64,000 nucleotides of DNA, from assembly GCA_021372785.1 (NCBI GenBank), contig JAJFTT010000011.1, forward strand, positions 1 to 64,000, in the 5' to 3' direction. The notes under the pieces are model-generated. The model was not told where the DNA came from. It worked only from the letters and a program-made list of their open reading frames with translations, and ran no database searches. The position numbers and the translations under genes are program-made. Shown here one piece after another: positions 8,615 through 18,693 of the stretch (position 1 is the stretch's first letter; the number at the start of each line of letters is the position of its first letter). This DNA comes from Negativicutes bacterium. GTDB lineage: Bacteria > Bacillota > JAAYKD01.

Positions 8615-10870
8615 TCACTGCTCCGGTTGTAAATACCTGACGAAGTATTCCAGCAAGCGACGACGATAATAGGGGTGGTCGTGTAAATCATGATGACGAT
8701 TGGGAATGATCAGCAAATCAAAATCCTTATCGGCATTGATCAGGGCGTTGACAATCCGCATGGTATTGGCCGGATGCACGTTGTCGTCCAAATCGCCGTG
8801 AATCAGCAATAAATGCCCGCTCAGCCGGTCCGCTAAGAATTCCGCATTCTGCGCCCGCCATAAATCGCGCTCAAACTCCTGCATAAACAGTTCCGACCAG
8901 CCGGCACTGTAGATTTCCTGCGCATGATTGCCGCTGGAGGAAACCCCGACCCGATACAGTTCCGGTTTTTTCACCATGTACTGAAAAGCGGCGAAACCGC
9001 CGCCGGAATGCCCCCAAATCCCCAGCCGCCCCAGGTCCAGAAAGGGATATTTTGCCGCCAGGGCATAGAGGACCGCCGCGTGATCTTCAATGCCCGCGCA
9101 GTCACCCATGTGGTTATAGCAGGCGTCATGGAATTGCTTGCCGCGCAGCGGGGTGCCCCGCCCATCGATAATCACGCAAATAAAACCGAGTTTGGCAAAA
9201 CTTTGACTGAAGCCGGCATGACGGCCGATTGTTTCGCTGAACGTCTGCGGCGCCAGCATTTTCTGATTACCGCCGTAGCAATATTCCACAACCGGATACT
9301 TTTTGCTCCGATCCAGATCAGGCGGTAATATCATTACACCATAGATCTCCGTTTGTTGGTCGGCAGCCTTTTCTGTAAAACCAATGGGGTAACTGTAACC
9401 GGCCGCCAGGAGCCGGCTGCAGTCGCAGCTGCTGATCGTGCGCAGCAGGCTGCCGTCGATACGATAGAGTTTCGTCACCGTCGCCCGATAGAAGGCGGAA
9501 ACGGAATCGATCATATAGCAGCCGTCCGGAGAGATTTGCGTTTCGTGATCGCCGTCTTCCTGCAGCAGGATCCGCAGCTCTCCCGTTATAAGGTCAAGAC
9601 AATAAGGAAATTTCTGATACGGTGTCTTGCCCATACCATGATTGCTGGCGGAGAAATACAACTTTTGCCGTTCCGCATCGAGATACAACAGCTGACGAAC
9701 ATAATATCCGTCGGTCAGCTGCGTGCAAGTCCCGTCGCTGAGATCGTAACGGTATAAATCAAGACTGCCGTTGCGTTCACTCAGCCAGAACAGACAGTGC
9801 AATTTCTCTGAGATACAGTATTTTCTTTTGCTGAATTCCGTGGCGTTCGGTCCGATACTCTGCATTTTCAATTGTTCGGCAAAAAGAAAGGTCTCCGCCG
9901 TTTCCGTAAACAACAGGCGGACTTCTCCGGTGCTGTGCTCGGTCAGATAAACATAACTGCGTGTATTGCTGCGGTTTTTCACTTCAAAGACCGTATAATT
10001 TCCCTCCAGCGAATCAGCAAAACCGCCCGGCATCGTGCCGGAAGAGGTGATTTGACCCAAGCCCAGCGAACGAAAACGATTCATCGACAAATCCGCCAGA
10101 TAATATTCCACGACCGGCAAATTGGCGTCGCCGGGCAGAGGATAATGATAGGTATATACGACAGGACGGACCGCCTGATCGCCCTCCGGAACACTTTGCA
10201 CCAACGTCAATTTTCCCACTTTTTTCAGATTCATGCGGTAGGTGAAGATTTGCCGGCTGTCCTGCGTCCAATATGCCCCCACGGGAGTGGCTGTCCCTTT
10301 CAGCTGCGCCGCGATCACACCGCTGGCATTGGCGCATAGGATGCCGTAGCCATCTTCCGCTTCTCCATCTTTGGTGAGGGCGGTGCTGACACCGGTCAAG
10401 AGATCCATGACGAATAAATTGCCTTCCGCAGCATAAACGGCTTTGCGCTGATCCGGGGAGATGCGGGCATCGGCAGGCGCTTCTTTGATCAAGTCTATGA
10501 TTTGCTTCCCGTCAAAAGCAAAACGCAGCTGATACTTGCCATCCGGCTTCAGGGAAAAAACGGGGATCTCATCAGCCTGTAACTCCTCAAATACAATCGG
10601 CAGCTGATCGGGCTCCGCTTCTTTTCCCAAGCGCTGCCCTAGCGCTTGGGCTAAAGCTTCGTGATCGAACAGTTCCCGCTCTTTCCCGTCCGACAGATTG
10701 TGCAGAACGTAGCGGACTTGTTTGTGATCATTGATGAATTCTTCCCGCAAATAAAGCAAACGATCCCCGCCGACAAACCAGGATTTGAAAACAGCATTCG
10801 TAATTAAAGCTTCTGCTTTTTCCGGCATCAATTGATAAGCGGCAGTCATTCTATCCTGTGCACTGGCCAT
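8615..10870 (-). CDS. S9 family prolyl oligopeptidase / dipeptidyl-peptidase IV-like
   Basis: 751 residues, ATG preceded by GGGAGGG. About 500 N-terminal residues form a repeat-rich beta-propeller (DPP IV N-terminal type); the C-terminal alpha/beta-hydrolase domain has Ser622 in GHSGGG, an Asp in HGDLDDNVHPAN and His in NRHHDLHDH near residue 726. Such enzymes remove dipeptides or cleave short peptides after Pro or similar residues. No signal peptide is seen, so it probably acts on imported peptides in the cytoplasm. It is the last gene of a minus-strand run (amidohydrolase, cupin isomerase, phosphohexomutase, S9), though a 45-nt gap separates it from the mutase. Confidence 0.92.
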   Translation of the reverse strand: MASAQDRMTAAYQLMPEKAEALITNAVFKSWFVGGDRLLYLREEFINDHKQVRYVLHNLSDGKERELFDHEALAQALGQRLGKEAEPDQLPIVFEELQADEIPVFSLKPDGKYQLRFAFDGKQIIDLIKEAPADARISPDQRKAVYAAEGNLFVMDLLTGVSTALTKDGEAEDGYGILCANASGVIAAQLKGTATPVGAYWTQDSRQIFTYRMNLKKVGKLTLVQSVPEGDQAVRPVVYTYHYPLPGDANLPVVEYYLADLSMNRFRSLGLGQITSSGTMPGGFADSLEGNYTVFEVKNRSNTRSYVYLTEHSTGEVRLLFTETAETFLFAEQLKMQSIGPNATEFSKRKYCISEKLHCLFWLSERNGSLDLYRYDLSDGTCTQLTDGYYVRQLLYLDAERQKLYFSASNHGMGKTPYQKFPYCLDLITGELRILLQEDGDHETQISPDGCYMIDSVSAFYRATVTKLYRIDGSLLRTISSCDCSRLLAAGYSYPIGFTEKAADQQTEIYGVMILPPDLDRSKKYPVVEYCYGGNQKMLAPQTFSETIGRHAGFSQSFAKLGFICVIIDGRGTPLRGKQFHDACYNHMGDCAGIEDHAAVLYALAAKYPFLDLGRLGIWGHSGGGFAAFQYMVKKPELYRVGVSSSGNHAQEIYSAGWSELFMQEFERDLWRAQNAEFLADRLSGHLLLIHGDLDDNVHPANTMRIVNALINADKDFDLLIIPNRHHDLHDHPYYRRRLLEYFVRYLQPEQ

Positions 10871-10915
10871 GCTTTCGATTCCCTCCCGTGCCGCAATTCC
10901 GGCTGAATCAACCGG

Positions 10916-12325
10916 TTAAAACGCCCAGTCAATGCGCTGATCCGGACAGAGCGTTTGATACACTTCATTCAGTATTGCAAGGTAAGCGAAAAGATCGGCT
11001 TCACTCTGCGCTTCACAGCGGCTGACAATCGCCGGCTGCGTATTGGAAGCGCGGAACAGTCCCCAACCATGCGGAAAAATCACTCTGACACCGTCGACCG
11101 TAATCACGGGATACTCCCGGCTCAAACGATCTTTCAGCTGCTCGACGAAACGGAATTTCAAATCATCCGCGCAGGCGATCCGTGTTTCAGCAGTGCTGTA
11201 ATATTTTGGTATACTGTTTACCATGTCAGACAGTGTTTCTTCGCTATGGCTTAAGATCCGCAGCAGACGGCCGGCGGCATAGAGCGCGTCATCAAAACCA
11301 TAATATTCATCGGCAAAAAAAAGATGTCCCGACATTTCACCGGTAAACAATGCCTTGGTTTCCCGCATTCTAGCTTTGATCAACGAATGTCCGGTGCGGC
11401 AGAATTCAGGCCGACCGCCCAGACGATTGATTTCATCAACCAGACTTTGTGAACATTTCACTTCCACCAGGCATAGCGCTCCCGGGTGTTCCGCTAAAAT
11501 CTCACGCCAGTAAATCGCCATCAGGGTATCACCGTAGAGAACAGTGCCGAACGGATCCACCACACCCAGACGATCTCCGTCACCGTCAAAGGCGATCCCC
11601 AAATCCGCCCGCTCCGCCAGGACTTTTTCCCGCAGGAACTGCAGATTTTTGGCTTTGGTGGGATCCGGTTCGTGATTGGGGAAGGTGCCGTCCGGTTCAA
11701 AGAAAAGCGGTGTGAAACTCAGATTGCGGTAATTTTGCAAAAAAGCCCGGCTGACCGCTCCGGCACTGCCGTTGCCGCAATCCACCACCACATGCAGCCG
11801 GCGCTGACCCAAACGAATTCGCCGGGTTAGTTCATTGACATAAACAGCCGCCAAATCAACCTTGGTGAAAAGCCCGCGGCGGGGCGGAACGATCGTCTGC
11901 AAAGTGCCCGCCTCGGCTTGCTGGGCCAATTGACATACCTTTTGAATTTCCTCGCCATAAATAGTCGACGGACCACAGGCAACCTTCATACCGTTATCCT
12001 GCGGCGGATTATGGCTGGCCGTGATCATGATACCGCCGTCAATAGCCAGTTTTTTACCCGCATAATAAAATAAAGGGCTGGTACACATGCCAATGTCTGT
12101 CACATCGAAACCAAATGTTAAAAACAATTCGATCATGGTCTGACTGATGCGGGGAGAATGGGTGCGACAATCGCGTCCGACCAATAAATGTCGGATCTTT
12201 TGGCTTTGAAAATAAGCGGCCAGCCCTTTTGCCAAAAACCGCAGTGCTTCGGTAGTCAGATCCGTTTCCGCAATCCCGCGAATGTCATATTCCCGAAAAA
12301 TGCCCGGATTGATAGCAGTCATCAT
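10916..12325 (-). CDS. Phosphomannomutase / phosphoglucomutase (alpha-D-phosphohexomutase)
   Basis: 469 residues. Motifs of the superfamily appear in order: FREYDIRG at the N-terminus, the phosphoserine loop TASHNPPQDNGMK with Ser104, the metal-binding loop FDGDGDRLG, GEMSGH as the sugar-binding loop, and a C-terminal phosphate-binding segment around FRASNTQPAIVSRCEA. The enzyme interconverts 1- and 6-phosphates of glucose and/or mannose, feeding sugar nucleotides for glycans. Its ATG follows the upstream gene's TAA directly, so it is co-translated with the cupin isomerase. Together they link fructose-6-P, glucose-6-P and glucose-1-P. Confidence 0.92.
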   Translation of the reverse strand: MMTAINPGIFREYDIRGIAETDLTTEALRFLAKGLAAYFQSQKIRHLLVGRDCRTHSPRISQTMIELFLTFGFDVTDIGMCTSPLFYYAGKKLAIDGGIMITASHNPPQDNGMKVACGPSTIYGEEIQKVCQLAQQAEAGTLQTIVPPRRGLFTKVDLAAVYVNELTRRIRLGQRRLHVVVDCGNGSAGAVSRAFLQNYRNLSFTPLFFEPDGTFPNHEPDPTKAKNLQFLREKVLAERADLGIAFDGDGDRLGVVDPFGTVLYGDTLMAIYWREILAEHPGALCLVEVKCSQSLVDEINRLGGRPEFCRTGHSLIKARMRETKALFTGEMSGHLFFADEYYGFDDALYAAGRLLRILSHSEETLSDMVNSIPKYYSTAETRIACADDLKFRFVEQLKDRLSREYPVITVDGVRVIFPHGWGLFRASNTQPAIVSRCEAQSEADLFAYLAILNEVYQTLCPDQRIDWAF

Positions 12326-13105
12326 TTAATCCTCTTTATTCAAAAAATAATGCTGAGGTTCGTTCAGTAAGCGCAGCTTCTCAGGATCCTGCGCAATCAG
12401 ACGATACATTGGCTCCCCGCTGACAAAACCCCAGTAGGGCAAATCGATTGGTGTCAGGCTGCGAATCTGCGGCACTTCGCTGTAATAGGGATTCACTGTC
12501 CAAACCGGCTGACCGGACTGCTCCCGCAAATAATAACCGCCGCCATGCAATTGCGCAATCTCACCGTAGATCGAATCAAACCGGGAAGACACCCAATTTG
12601 CCATCACCAGGACTTCGGGTCCGGCATTGATGGTGATGTGACCATAACCGGGCGGAATCACCGCTTTCTCTCCTGCTTTGACCTGCATTACCGTCACATC
12701 GCCCAGGGTGCCGGCAGTTTTGCCCGGACTTTGCAGCAAATAAGTTGCTTCTCCGTGTAAAACTTCATAGACTTCCGGCCAGGTCAAGGCAGAGCCCGCG
12801 ATCAGAGGATGATAATGACCAATGGTTTTGATATACTCATCACCGATTTTGCCCGGTCGAATCACGGTAATATCAAAGCGTAAACCCATTTTCTGCATGG
12901 TTGTTCGGTGTTCCGGCAAAGCCAAATCACGATACATCCAATAAAGTTCCTGCGGACCTGCCGCCTGCGGCTGTGCCAAGACATTGAGACAGTCGTTGAA
13001 TCGGCGCACGTTCGGCTGCGGATTGCCCAGAATCGGAGCATAACTCAAATGCATATCCTCATGCAGAACGAGATCGAAGCCTGCGGTTGCTCTTAAGTTT
13101 TTCAT
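12326..13105 (-). CDS. Cupin-type (archaeal-like) glucose-6-phosphate isomerase
   Basis: 259 residues from the ATG at 13105; an in-frame TTG at 13135 would add ten residues, with GAAAGGA lying between the two. Cupin phosphoglucose isomerase motifs are clear: GHYHPL, a later WPEVYEVLHG, and IPPGYGHITIN, supplying the two His, Glu and His metal ligands known for the Pyrococcus enzyme. It interconverts glucose-6-P and fructose-6-P. This family is unrelated to the usual bacterial Pgi and is far commoner in Euryarchaeota than in Bacteria. It abuts the phosphohexomutase gene with no gap. Confidence 0.88.
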   Translation of the reverse strand: MKNLRATAGFDLVLHEDMHLSYAPILGNPQPNVRRFNDCLNVLAQPQAAGPQELYWMYRDLALPEHRTTMQKMGLRFDITVIRPGKIGDEYIKTIGHYHPLIAGSALTWPEVYEVLHGEATYLLQSPGKTAGTLGDVTVMQVKAGEKAVIPPGYGHITINAGPEVLVMANWVSSRFDSIYGEIAQLHGGGYYLREQSGQPVWTVNPYYSEVPQIRSLTPIDLPYWGFVSGEPMYRLIAQDPEKLRLLNEPQHYFLNKED

Positions 13106-13179
13106 CGCAAAATCCATTCCTTTCGCAGTGCTCAAGGCACAAATAGAGATGAAAAGGATGCAAACAGTTCCTTTTCACG

Positions 13180-14805
13180 CTAATTCTCCTGGATTAATTT
13201 GCCGCCGATCCAAGTCTGCAGCACCCTGGTATCCTGAATCGCGCCGGACTCGAGGCTAAAAATATCGCGGTCCAGCAGAATAAAATCCGCCAGCATATTC
13301 TCCATCAGGCGGCCCTTCTCCGTTTCCTGAAAACAGCTGTAAGCGGAGCCAAAAGTATACATGCGCACCGCTTGCTCAATCGTAAGGCGCTGTTCCGGCA
13401 GCCAGCCTCCCAGCGGAAAACCGTTTGGGTCCTGTCGTGTCACGGCACAAGCGATTCCGATGAAGGGGTTAAACGGTTCGACCGGAGCATCGGAACCGCC
13501 CGCTACGGGGATACCCAGCTCAAGCATGGATTTCCAGGCATAAGAACTGGCAGCGCGCGCCGGACCGATGCGCTCCTCCACCACATGCAGGTCTGTACCG
13601 ACAAAACCCGGCTGTGCGTCAATCACAACACCGAGACGCTTGATCTGTTCCAGCTGGGCAGGGGTGGTAAGCTGCGCATGAATGATGCGCGGCCGCGCAT
13701 CACCGCTGGGATGGGTTCCCAAGGTTTTTTCAAAAGCGTTCAGTATGCCCTGAATTGCGGCATCTCCGATGGCATGACCGCTCATTTGATAACCTAAGAC
13801 ATGTCCCAGGCTGAGCAGAGCGGTTTTCTCTGCCTGTGTCAGGGTTTCCACGCCGCAGTTGGTCGGATCATCACTGTACGGCGCCAGCAGATGGGCAGTC
13901 CGGCCGCCCAGCGAACCGTCGCACATTATTTTCAGCGGGCCAAAACTCATCCGCTCCGCATCCACCTGCGGTTGATTGAGCTGCCGCCAGGCATGAAAAT
14001 TCAAGAAGGTTTCAACCTTGGCAAAGAGCAATTGATGGTTGACACGCAAGCCCACCGGATTGGCCTGGATCCAATCAGTATAGGCAGTCAGGCAAGTCTG
14101 CCAGCCCTCGTTGCCGGTATTGCCAACATCATTGGTCTGCACGCTGGTCAGACCGGAGGCAGTCACTGCCTTTGCGGCATTGCTGATATAGCGCTGCACA
14201 TCCGCAGTCGTATCTTTGGGGTAAAAAGCCGAAATCAAAGCAACGGCAGACTCCCGGAAAATCCCCAACGGTTCCCCCTGGGCATCCAAATCGACTTGCC
14301 CGTCCGAACCGCAGCGATAGCCATGGCCAACCCCGGCCAAACGCAGCATCGCGCTGTTGCAAACCGCAATATGACCGCAAGCGCGCACAATGACGACCGG
14401 TTTATTTTCCGTTACCTGATCCAAATCATAACGGGTTGGCATTGCCCTGTCATCAAAAAGGTCCTGCAAAAAGCCACGGCCGGTGATGATCTGCCGCTCC
14501 GGATGCGCGGCGGCATATGTCCGGCAGCGCGCCACCACTTCCGCTCTGGAAGCGGATCCGTTTAAATTCACCCAATCCATCATCCGTCCGATATTGACCA
14601 AATGCTGATGACTGTCGTGTAGACCGGGAATCACCCTTGCTCCAGCCAAATCTATCTTTTCGCAGCCCGTCACTTGATTGATTAAGTCAAGATTCTTACC
14701 GATTGCCCGAATACGTCCGTTTTCAACCAGCATGGCCTCGGCTTCCGGCTGATTTTGATTCCCGGTCCAGATCCGGCCGTTATAAAAAAATGTTTTCTGC
14801 CGCAC
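13180..14805 (-). CDS. YtcJ-like metal-dependent amidohydrolase
   Basis: 541 residues, amidohydrolase superfamily type 3. The N-terminal beta-sandwich strand FFYNGRIWTGN leads to the metal-site motif VIPGLHDSHQH; further ligands appear as IIHAQL and HAIGDAAIQG, and the catalytic Asp as GGSDAPVEPFNP. A C-terminal strand (ADFILLDRDIF) completes the sandwich. These enzymes hydrolyse amide or imide bonds of small molecules; the substrate is unknown. It begins a minus-strand run that is divergent from the M14 peptidases, with about 210 bases between, in which I see no clear promoter. Confidence 0.88.
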   Translation of the reverse strand: MRQKTFFYNGRIWTGNQNQPEAEAMLVENGRIRAIGKNLDLINQVTGCEKIDLAGARVIPGLHDSHQHLVNIGRMMDWVNLNGSASRAEVVARCRTYAAAHPERQIITGRGFLQDLFDDRAMPTRYDLDQVTENKPVVIVRACGHIAVCNSAMLRLAGVGHGYRCGSDGQVDLDAQGEPLGIFRESAVALISAFYPKDTTADVQRYISNAAKAVTASGLTSVQTNDVGNTGNEGWQTCLTAYTDWIQANPVGLRVNHQLLFAKVETFLNFHAWRQLNQPQVDAERMSFGPLKIMCDGSLGGRTAHLLAPYSDDPTNCGVETLTQAEKTALLSLGHVLGYQMSGHAIGDAAIQGILNAFEKTLGTHPSGDARPRIIHAQLTTPAQLEQIKRLGVVIDAQPGFVGTDLHVVEERIGPARAASSYAWKSMLELGIPVAGGSDAPVEPFNPFIGIACAVTRQDPNGFPLGGWLPEQRLTIEQAVRMYTFGSAYSCFQETEKGRLMENMLADFILLDRDIFSLESGAIQDTRVLQTWIGGKLIQEN

Positions 14806-15015
14806 TTACCGCTACATCCTTTCTCTATCCGGTTTCCACAATTTCTATCTGTTTCAATTCCCAGTCCGACGCAGAAAATCCTGCTTCTTCGCGAAGAAAA
14901 CAGGCAGCTTCTTTTTCTAAAAAAACAGGGAGGAATTATATTTTGTATGGCGAAATACTATTTGTCTTGATTATTCAGGATCAGACAAAAAACAAACGGA
15001 AGGGTGAAAAGATGT

Positions 15016-16698
15016 ATGGCTTCTCTGAAACTGGACTATACCCGCTATTACCGTTACCATGCGCTGGTGGAAGCGCTGGAGAATTTCTGCCTGGACCATC
15101 CGGAACTGACCCGTCTTTTTTCTCTCGGCAAAAGCTCGGGCGGCAGAGATCTTTGGTGTATGGAGCTGACCAATCATGCGACCGGCAAAGCTGAGGAGAA
15201 AGCGGGTTTCTATCTCGATGGCAACACGCACGCCGGTGAAGTCGCCGGCAGTATGGCCTGTCTTTATACCATCGATTACCTCTTGAGCAATTATGGCGAG
15301 GATACGCAGGCAACCTGGCTGCTTGACCACAAAACCTTTTATATTATCCCCCGCGTTTCTCCCGACGGAGCGGAGTTCTATCTGACGACACCCTATACCG
15401 TACGTTCCTCCGATAAAGAATTCACTTTCCCGGCTTACGCCGATCCCAGCGGTCTGGTGGGTGCCGATCTGGACGGTGACGGTTTGATCCTGCAAATGCG
15501 TGTGCGGGATGACCTGACCGGCTCGATGAAAATTTCCGAAAAAGATCCCCGCTTAATGATCAAACGCCGGCCCGATGATTTCGGCGGCGCCTATTATAAC
15601 GTTTATACCGAAGGTACCATCAACCAATATAACGGTTACGAAATCAAAATGGCGCCCAACAAATGGGGTTTGGATTTCAACCGTAATTACCCCATCAATT
15701 GGAAACCGCCTTACCTGCAAAACGGAGCGGGCCCGCGACCGAATTCAGAACCGGAAACCCAGGCGATCACTGATTTTTTACTCAAACAAAAAAACCTGGC
15801 CGGTTGCCTGTATTATCACACAGCCGGCGGCGAACACCTGCGCGCGTTCTGTATCGATACCGATGATAAAATGAATCCGGATGATTTGACCATGTATACC
15901 GCAATCGGCAGCATGGCGACCGGTTTTACCGATTATCCCGTCAAAAGCCTCTTTGCGGATTATTGTGATTATCAGCCGCAGTGGGGCACTTTCCTCGATA
16001 TGACCTTTACCTATATCGGGATGTTTTCTTATGCAACGGAATTGTGGGATCTGCTGGGCCGAGCCGGTATGAAGAATCTGACCTATGCCAAGATGATGAA
16101 AATGACGCCTGCCGAACAGGAAGAGATGCAGCTGAAATTGCTCAAGTGGAACGACGATGTCATGGCCGGCGACTGCTTTATCGCCTGGCATGAATTCGAG
16201 CATCCGCAGTTTGGTAAAGTGGAAATCGGCGGCTGGAACCCGAAATTCGGACGCCAGAATCCTCCGGCTAAGCTGCTGCAGGAGGAGTGTCATAAGAATA
16301 TGCTCTTCAGCCTTTCCTTTGCTGCCGCCACGCCCGGATTAGCGGTGCGTGACCTGACAGCCGAAAAAATCTCCGAAGGCATCTATCAAATCAGCGGTTG
16401 TGTGGAAAATACCGGTTTTATGCCCACCAGCGGTACTCTGCAGGCAGTCGCCACGAAGATGGCAGCCACCGTCAAAGCCACACTCAGCGGCGGTCAAGTC
16501 CTGCAGGGCGAAGCAGAACTGGATTTGGGGCACTTAAAAGGGCACGGAAATTCCGGCGGCGGCTACGGCAATGTCAGCGGCAGTGGTTCCCGCAAGAAAG
16601 TAGCCTGGATCATCCAGGCTGACGCCGGCAGTAAAATCTGCGTCACCGCCCTGGCTCCCCGCGCCGGCAAAGCCGTCGGGGAACTGGTCCTGGCTTAA
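15016..16698 (+). CDS. M14 family zinc carboxypeptidase, copy 1
   Basis: 560 residues from the ATG at 15016; an in-frame GTG at 15004 has no well-placed ribosome-binding site, and the chosen start matches the paralogue downstream. Zn ligands are His72 and Glu75 (NTHAGEV) and a later His in YYHTAGGEH; FNRNYP and ATELW are further active-site segments. A C-terminal ~130-residue domain follows WHEFEHPQFGKVEIGGW. There is no signal peptide, so action on cytoplasmic peptides is likely. M14 enzymes remove C-terminal residues or gamma-linked diamino acids; specificity is unknown. Confidence 0.9.
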   Translation: MASLKLDYTRYYRYHALVEALENFCLDHPELTRLFSLGKSSGGRDLWCMELTNHATGKAEEKAGFYLDGNTHAGEVAGSMACLYTIDYLLSNYGEDTQATWLLDHKTFYIIPRVSPDGAEFYLTTPYTVRSSDKEFTFPAYADPSGLVGADLDGDGLILQMRVRDDLTGSMKISEKDPRLMIKRRPDDFGGAYYNVYTEGTINQYNGYEIKMAPNKWGLDFNRNYPINWKPPYLQNGAGPRPNSEPETQAITDFLLKQKNLAGCLYYHTAGGEHLRAFCIDTDDKMNPDDLTMYTAIGSMATGFTDYPVKSLFADYCDYQPQWGTFLDMTFTYIGMFSYATELWDLLGRAGMKNLTYAKMMKMTPAEQEEMQLKLLKWNDDVMAGDCFIAWHEFEHPQFGKVEIGGWNPKFGRQNPPAKLLQEECHKNMLFSLSFAAATPGLAVRDLTAEKISEGIYQISGCVENTGFMPTSGTLQAVATKMAATVKATLSGGQVLQGEAELDLGHLKGHGNSGGGYGNVSGSGSRKKVAWIIQADAGSKICVTALAPRAGKAVGELVLA

Positions 16699-16755
16699 CG
16701 AAACCGGATCAACATTGCTATTCCAAAGAATGATCAAAAATGAAGGAGGATCTCT

Positions 16756-18399
16756 ATGAAAGTCGCTTATGAAGCCGCCAAATATTATGTCTGGGCAGAA
16801 ATTTTAGATTTGATTGAAAAATGGTGCGCTGCTTTTCCGGAATTAATCAAACAATATCCAATCGGCAAGACTTACGAAGGGCGGACCATCCTCTGTTTGG
16901 AATTATCCTCACCGAAAGGCATCGCCGCTGAAAAACCCGGGTATTATATCGATGCCAACTTCCATGCCGGTGAGGTGACCGGTTCCGCTGTCGCGCTCTA
17001 TACGGTCAGCTGGTTGCTGGAGAATTATGGTACGGATGCGGATGCCACCGCCCTATTGGATAACCGCACCATCTATGTGGTACCCCGTGTTTCCATTGAC
17101 GGATCGGAAATGTATTTCCACACCCCCTATACGCCGCGCTCTTCCACCCGTCTCTTCCCATTCACCGAAGATCAGCCCGGTTTGCATGCCGAAGACATGG
17201 ACGGCGACGGCTGGATTACCCAAATGCGCATCAAAGATCCCAACGGCGATTATAAACTTTGCCCGGAAGATCCCCGTCTGATGGTCAAACGGGAGCCCGA
17301 TGAAGTAAGCGGTGATTTTTACCGTGTTTATCAGGAAGGTAAAATCGTGGAATTCGATGGGGTTGAAGTCAATGCCGCCCGTTCGCGCTGGGGTTTGGAT
17401 GTCAACCGCAATATGCCCGCGTTCTGGGATATCGATGCCAAACAAATCGGCTCCGGTGATTATGCTCTTTCCGAACCGGAAACCAAATCCGTAGCCGATT
17501 TCCTGATCAAGCAAAAAAATATTGCCGGCGCCCAAAGCTATCATACCTCCGGGGAAGTCCATCTGCGCCCCTGCGCCACCATACCGGATAAAGCGATGAA
17601 TCAAGACGATGTGGCCGCCTATAAGGAGTTAGCCACCCGCGGCGTGGAATTTACCGGTTACGGACACTGCAGCATTTTTGAAGGTTATCTTCCTCCCAGC
17701 CAAAGAGATAAACCTTTGCGCGGCGTTTATCTCGATTGGATTTATAATCATCGCGGTATTCTCTCCTGGTCAACCGAACTGTGGAGTTCGACCAATGCAG
17801 CCGGCTGCCAGAAGAACGATTTTTCCAAAGAACGCAAAATTCAGACTGCCAAGGAACGGGAAGCCGACATGCTGAAAATGGCAAAGTGGCATGACGAAAA
17901 CAAGCTCGACTGCTTTGTGGATTGGCACGAGTTCAATCATCCGCAATTGGGTAAAGTGGAAATCGGCGGCTGGAAATCAAAATTCCTGATTCAAAATCCG
18001 CCGGAGCGCTACCTTGCCGATCTCTGCGAACGCAATATGCGCTTTACCAACGTTCAGATCAAAGCCATGGCCGAAGTGGATGTCCGCAAAGTCAAAGTGG
18101 AAACTATGGCCGATGGTTTGTATAAAATCAGCTGCGGTATCGTCAACAAAGGCTACTTGCCTACCGGCGGTACTCATCTCGCCGAACAAATCAAAATGGT
18201 TCGTCCAATTGAAGTCTCAATCAGCGGCGAAAACATTGTTGTCCCCAACGGCAAAGAAAAAATTAAACTGCCGCAGTTAAAAGGACGAGAAGAAAAGAAA
18301 GCCGAATGGCTGCTGCTCGGCAAAGCCGGCGGCAAAGTAACGATCACTGCCAGCAGCGAACGGGCAGGTACGGCCAGAGTTGAAGTAGTGCTGCCGTAA
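16756..18399 (+). CDS. M14 family zinc carboxypeptidase, copy 2
   Basis: 547 residues with AAGGAGG before the ATG. It is a clear paralogue of the preceding gene over its full length, with His70/Glu73 (NFHAGEV), DVNRNMP, SYHTSGEVH, STELW and WHEFNHPQLGKVEIGGW in the same order. The two genes lie 57 bases apart and are surely one transcript. Divergence is broad, not local, so the duplication is old and the two may have different peptide preferences. No secretion signal is present. Confidence 0.9.
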   Translation: MKVAYEAAKYYVWAEILDLIEKWCAAFPELIKQYPIGKTYEGRTILCLELSSPKGIAAEKPGYYIDANFHAGEVTGSAVALYTVSWLLENYGTDADATALLDNRTIYVVPRVSIDGSEMYFHTPYTPRSSTRLFPFTEDQPGLHAEDMDGDGWITQMRIKDPNGDYKLCPEDPRLMVKREPDEVSGDFYRVYQEGKIVEFDGVEVNAARSRWGLDVNRNMPAFWDIDAKQIGSGDYALSEPETKSVADFLIKQKNIAGAQSYHTSGEVHLRPCATIPDKAMNQDDVAAYKELATRGVEFTGYGHCSIFEGYLPPSQRDKPLRGVYLDWIYNHRGILSWSTELWSSTNAAGCQKNDFSKERKIQTAKEREADMLKMAKWHDENKLDCFVDWHEFNHPQLGKVEIGGWKSKFLIQNPPERYLADLCERNMRFTNVQIKAMAEVDVRKVKVETMADGLYKISCGIVNKGYLPTGGTHLAEQIKMVRPIEVSISGENIVVPNGKEKIKLPQLKGREEKKAEWLLLGKAGGKVTITASSERAGTARVEVVLP

Positions 18400-18443
18400 T
18401 TTTCCCGGCAGGCAGCAAAATTCCCTATCACAGCCTAGGCTCC

Positions 18444-18521
18444 AAAAAACTCGGGTTGCATATGCCTCAAGCCTCTCCACCCTTTCCGTGAGATGGCTCC
18501 GGAATACACCTCGAGTTTTTT
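18444..18521. terminator. Probable terminator after the M14 pair
   Basis: AAAAAACTCG at 18444 pairs with CGAGTTTTTT at 18512-18521. The intervening ~55 bases can extend the stem with bulges (GGTTGCATAT against TGTA...CC). The loop is longer than usual, so confidence is moderate. Confidence 0.45.
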
Positions 18522-18557
18522 ATGTTTTCATCTCTCTCAGCGCAACAGCATCACCAT

Positions 18558-18634
18558 CCCCAAAGCAAGCGGCTGTCTCCCGCAGCGCAGCATCAGCCTC
18601 CGGCTGCAGCTGCCGGAAGGAGATTGCCGTTTGC
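18558..18634. repeat. 77-bp palindromic repeat, copy 1 (REP-like)
   Basis: Nearly identical to 18694-18770 (two differences). Its outer arms, GCAAGCGGC near the left end and a GCCGTTTGC near the right, are an imperfect inverted repeat, and the centre CCGGCTGCAGCTGCCGG is an almost perfect palindrome, so the whole can fold into a long hairpin. It carries no gene. Confidence 0.75.
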
Positions 18635-18693
18635 GGCCAAAAAACAATTTACCCAACTCAGGAATAAATCCACCCCCTCGCTATCCACTCACT

